NCBI GenBank assembly: GCA_049510055.1
Contig: JBEKZI010000092.1
Location: forward strand, 1-8,016
Source: JALHTV01 sp049510055
Lineage (GTDB): Bacteria > Planctomycetota > Phycisphaerae > SM23-33
Length of the DNA: 8,016 bases
Direction of reading: 5' to 3'
The notes beneath the pieces are model-generated. The model had not been told where the DNA came from. It searched no databases and saw only the letters and a list, made by a program, of their open reading frames with translations. Shown here in pieces: positions 5,283 to 8,016 of the stretch. Every line of letters starts with the position of its first letter. Position 1 is the stretch's first letter. The position numbers were made by a program, and so were the translations under genes.

Positions 5283-6227
5283 CGGCGGCACCAGGTCGAT
5301 GACCGTCACCTCCGGCCGGGCCAGGAACCGCACGCGCGGCACGATGCCGCCCTCCATGCCGATCCCGCGGTTGACGTAGGCGTACATTCGCCCGACATGG
5401 TACAGCCCCGACTCGTACCGCTTGCCGTGCGCCGCCAAGGTGACGATCGCCCCGTAGAACGGCATGGCCACCTGCCCGCCATGGGTGTGGCCGGCGAGCA
5501 TCAGGTCCGCACCCAGCCGGGCCGCGGAGGGAATCTCGTCGGGATAGTGGTACAGCACGATCTTCAGCGCGCCCGGCGGCAGCGCCAATAGCGTGAGCGC
5601 CGCCTTATTCCAGTCCCCCACCGTCGCGCCGACCACGTAAAACTCCGTGTCCCCCGACACCATCTTGACCGCCTGGCCGGTCAACTCCGTGGCGCCGGTG
5701 CCCTTGATGCAATCGTCCAGACCGTACCACAAGTCGCTGTTGCCCTGGACGACGAAGGTCGGGGCGATGGCCGAGAAGTCCTCCAGGCAACGACGGAACC
5801 GGGCGATCCCGGCCTTGGAGTTAATCGCGTCGCCGGTGAAGGCGATCAGGTCGGGCCGGCGGGCGGCGATGACGTAGGGCAGATCGCCCTCCAGGCGCTC
5901 CTTGGCCTCGCAGTGCAGGTCGGAAACCTGGACGATGCGGATGGGCCGGGAGCCGGGAGGAAGCTTATCCGTCTCGAGGCGAACGTACGTGACCTCCAGC
6001 CAGTACGGCTCGATGAAATAGCCGTACGCCACGCACAGCAGCCCCGCCACCGCCAGAACGACGATGATGCGGCGGGTCCAACGAAAGTGCTTCGGCGCGG
6101 GCTTGTGCGCCAGCTTGCGATACAAAGCCGCCGCCATCACCCACACTCCGGCGGCAAAGACCGCCGCGATGATCAGGGTGAAGAACAACGCCGCCATCAA
6201 CTGCTCATGAAATTTCGGCCAAAGCAT
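5274..6227 (-). CDS. Membrane-anchored metallophosphoesterase
   Basis: A 317-residue protein with two N-terminal membrane helices (about residues 11-36 and 54-73), then a calcineurin-like phosphoesterase domain that ends up near the membrane. Metal-binding motifs appear in order: SDLH (Asp103, His105), TGDA (Asp133), GNSD (Asn163), YHYP (His227) and GHTHGGQ (His247, His249). This order and the GHTHGGQ box fit the YaeI/YkuE-like group, some of which hydrolyse UDP-diacylglucosamine-type lipids; the substrate here is unknown. The third motif is usually GNH[DE]; Ser164 replaces the histidine. The frame is open to 6353, but ATG 6227 has GGGAG five bases upstream and begins just before the first membrane helix. 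It is convergent and overlapping with the zinc ribbon gene and divergent from leuS. Confidence 0.87.
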   Translation of the reverse strand: MLWPKFHEQLMAALFFTLIIAAVFAAGVWVMAAALYRKLAHKPAPKHFRWTRRIIVVLAVAGLLCVAYGYFIEPYWLEVTYVRLETDKLPPGSRPIRIVQVSDLHCEAKERLEGDLPYVIAARRPDLIAFTGDAINSKAGIARFRRCLEDFSAIAPTFVVQGNSDLWYGLDDCIKGTGATELTGQAVKMVSGDTEFYVVGATVGDWNKAALTLLALPPGALKIVLYHYPDEIPSAARLGADLMLAGHTHGGQVAMPFYGAIVTLAAHGKRYESGLYHVGRMYAYVNRGIGMEGGIVPRVRFLARPEVTVIDLVPPSR

Positions 6228-6308
6228 GTTTACTCCCGCACCCGGCGGCACTGGCTGCCCGCGGGTGAATGGGGGATGATACTTGATTTTCGCCGCTGTT
6301 GCGCTGAT

Positions 6309-6349
6309 GGATCGCGGGCATGTATAAACGTTTATACGCCCCGCGATCC
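6309..6349. promoter_or_regulatory. 41-bp near-perfect palindrome in the divergent spacer before leuS
   Basis: GGATCGCGGG (6309-6318) is the exact reverse complement of CCCGCGATCC (6340-6349). Between them sits GTATAAACGTTTATAC (6322-6337), a perfect 16-bp palindrome, offset by a single base. As RNA it would be a long hairpin with a small internal loop. As DNA the A/T-rich core with central CG resembles LacI-family operators. The right arm is shared with the terminator hairpin at 6341-6379. Confidence 0.6.
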
Positions 6350-6379
6350 CCAAAAAGGAAAGGGTCGCGGAGCTTTTTT
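6341..6379 (+). terminator. Terminator hairpin in the leuS leader, possible attenuator
   Basis: CCGCGA (6341-6346) and CCC (6348-6350) pair with GGG (6362-6364) and TCGCGG (6365-6370), leaving T6347 bulged and an 11-base A-rich loop. AGC and then six T (6374-6379) follow. It points towards leuS, and no plus-strand gene ends nearby; the closest is the zinc ribbon gene, more than 1 kb upstream. Its left arm also pairs with 6309-6318, so the two folds exclude each other. Alternatively it is just a transcription barrier between divergent genes. Confidence 0.55.
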
Positions 6380-6421
6380 ATTACTGTTTTCGCTGGCCGC
6401 CGGGCCTTGGCGTTGGCAGAG

Positions 6422-6427
6422 TATTAT
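6422..6427 (+). promoter_or_regulatory. Possible -10 element of leuS
   Basis: TATTAT matches five of six -10 consensus bases and lies 27 bases before the leuS ATG, which would give a very short leader starting near 6434. No convincing -35 box is found at 16-18 bp. If this is the main promoter, the terminator at 6341-6379 does not attenuate leuS. Confidence 0.25.
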
Positions 6428-6454
6428 GAATCTTTTGTCCCCAGGAGACGTTAT

Positions 6455-8016
<1,562 letters not shown>

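Noticed and set aside
6309..6379. Canonical T-box riboswitch upstream of leuS
   Set aside because: The leader is short, no specifier stem is seen, and the conserved T-box sequence is not present; only AGGGT..CGCGG is reminiscent of it.
6320..6454. In-frame ATG 45 codons upstream of the leuS start
   Set aside because: The extension would place the palindrome and terminator inside the coding region, its sequence is unlike LeuRS, and ATG 6455 has a proper AGGAG ribosome site.

Overview
The window is GC-rich, gene-dense bacterial chromosome with mostly housekeeping content. A Planctomycetota-like bacterium (perhaps Phycisphaerae or a relative) is the best guess. The clues are an FG-GAP/VCBS repeat lipoprotein, a LeuRS with a long insert before its zinc domain, a four-cysteine mini-protein, and short single genes that often switch strand. 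This assignment is inference, because no rRNA or other decisive marker is present.

Left part (1-2084): the start of a secreted FG-GAP repeat lipoprotein runs off the left edge on the minus strand. It is divergent, by 27 bp, from a zinc-dependent medium-chain alcohol dehydrogenase-like gene. purE follows 30 bp later and is probably co-transcribed. Middle (2085-3359): a 353-bp gene-free stretch with folded repeats leads to a small exported or membrane-anchored protein (2438-2698), which ends at a clear rho-independent terminator. A minus-strand protein with a Rho_N/SAP-like N-terminus follows (2810-3139), then a short GC-rich palindromic spacer.

Right part (3360-8016): a short four-cysteine protein gene with a good ribosome site overlaps the 5' end of a XerD-type tyrosine recombinase. 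Then come a solitary HicB-like protein (minus), an FmdB-type zinc ribbon protein with a well-formed promoter, and a membrane-anchored metallophosphoesterase (minus) whose 3' end overlaps the zinc ribbon gene by 9 bp. Last is leuS, which runs off the right edge.

The most interesting unexplained structure is the 227-bp divergent spacer before leuS. One segment (6340-6349) can pair either with an upstream arm, giving a 41-bp near-perfect palindrome, or with a downstream arm, giving a terminator with a six-T tract. That is the layout of a transcription attenuator. The upstream palindrome also has a 16-bp perfect core with a central CG, like LacI-family operators. No CRISPR array, tRNA, rRNA or intact insertion sequence was seen.
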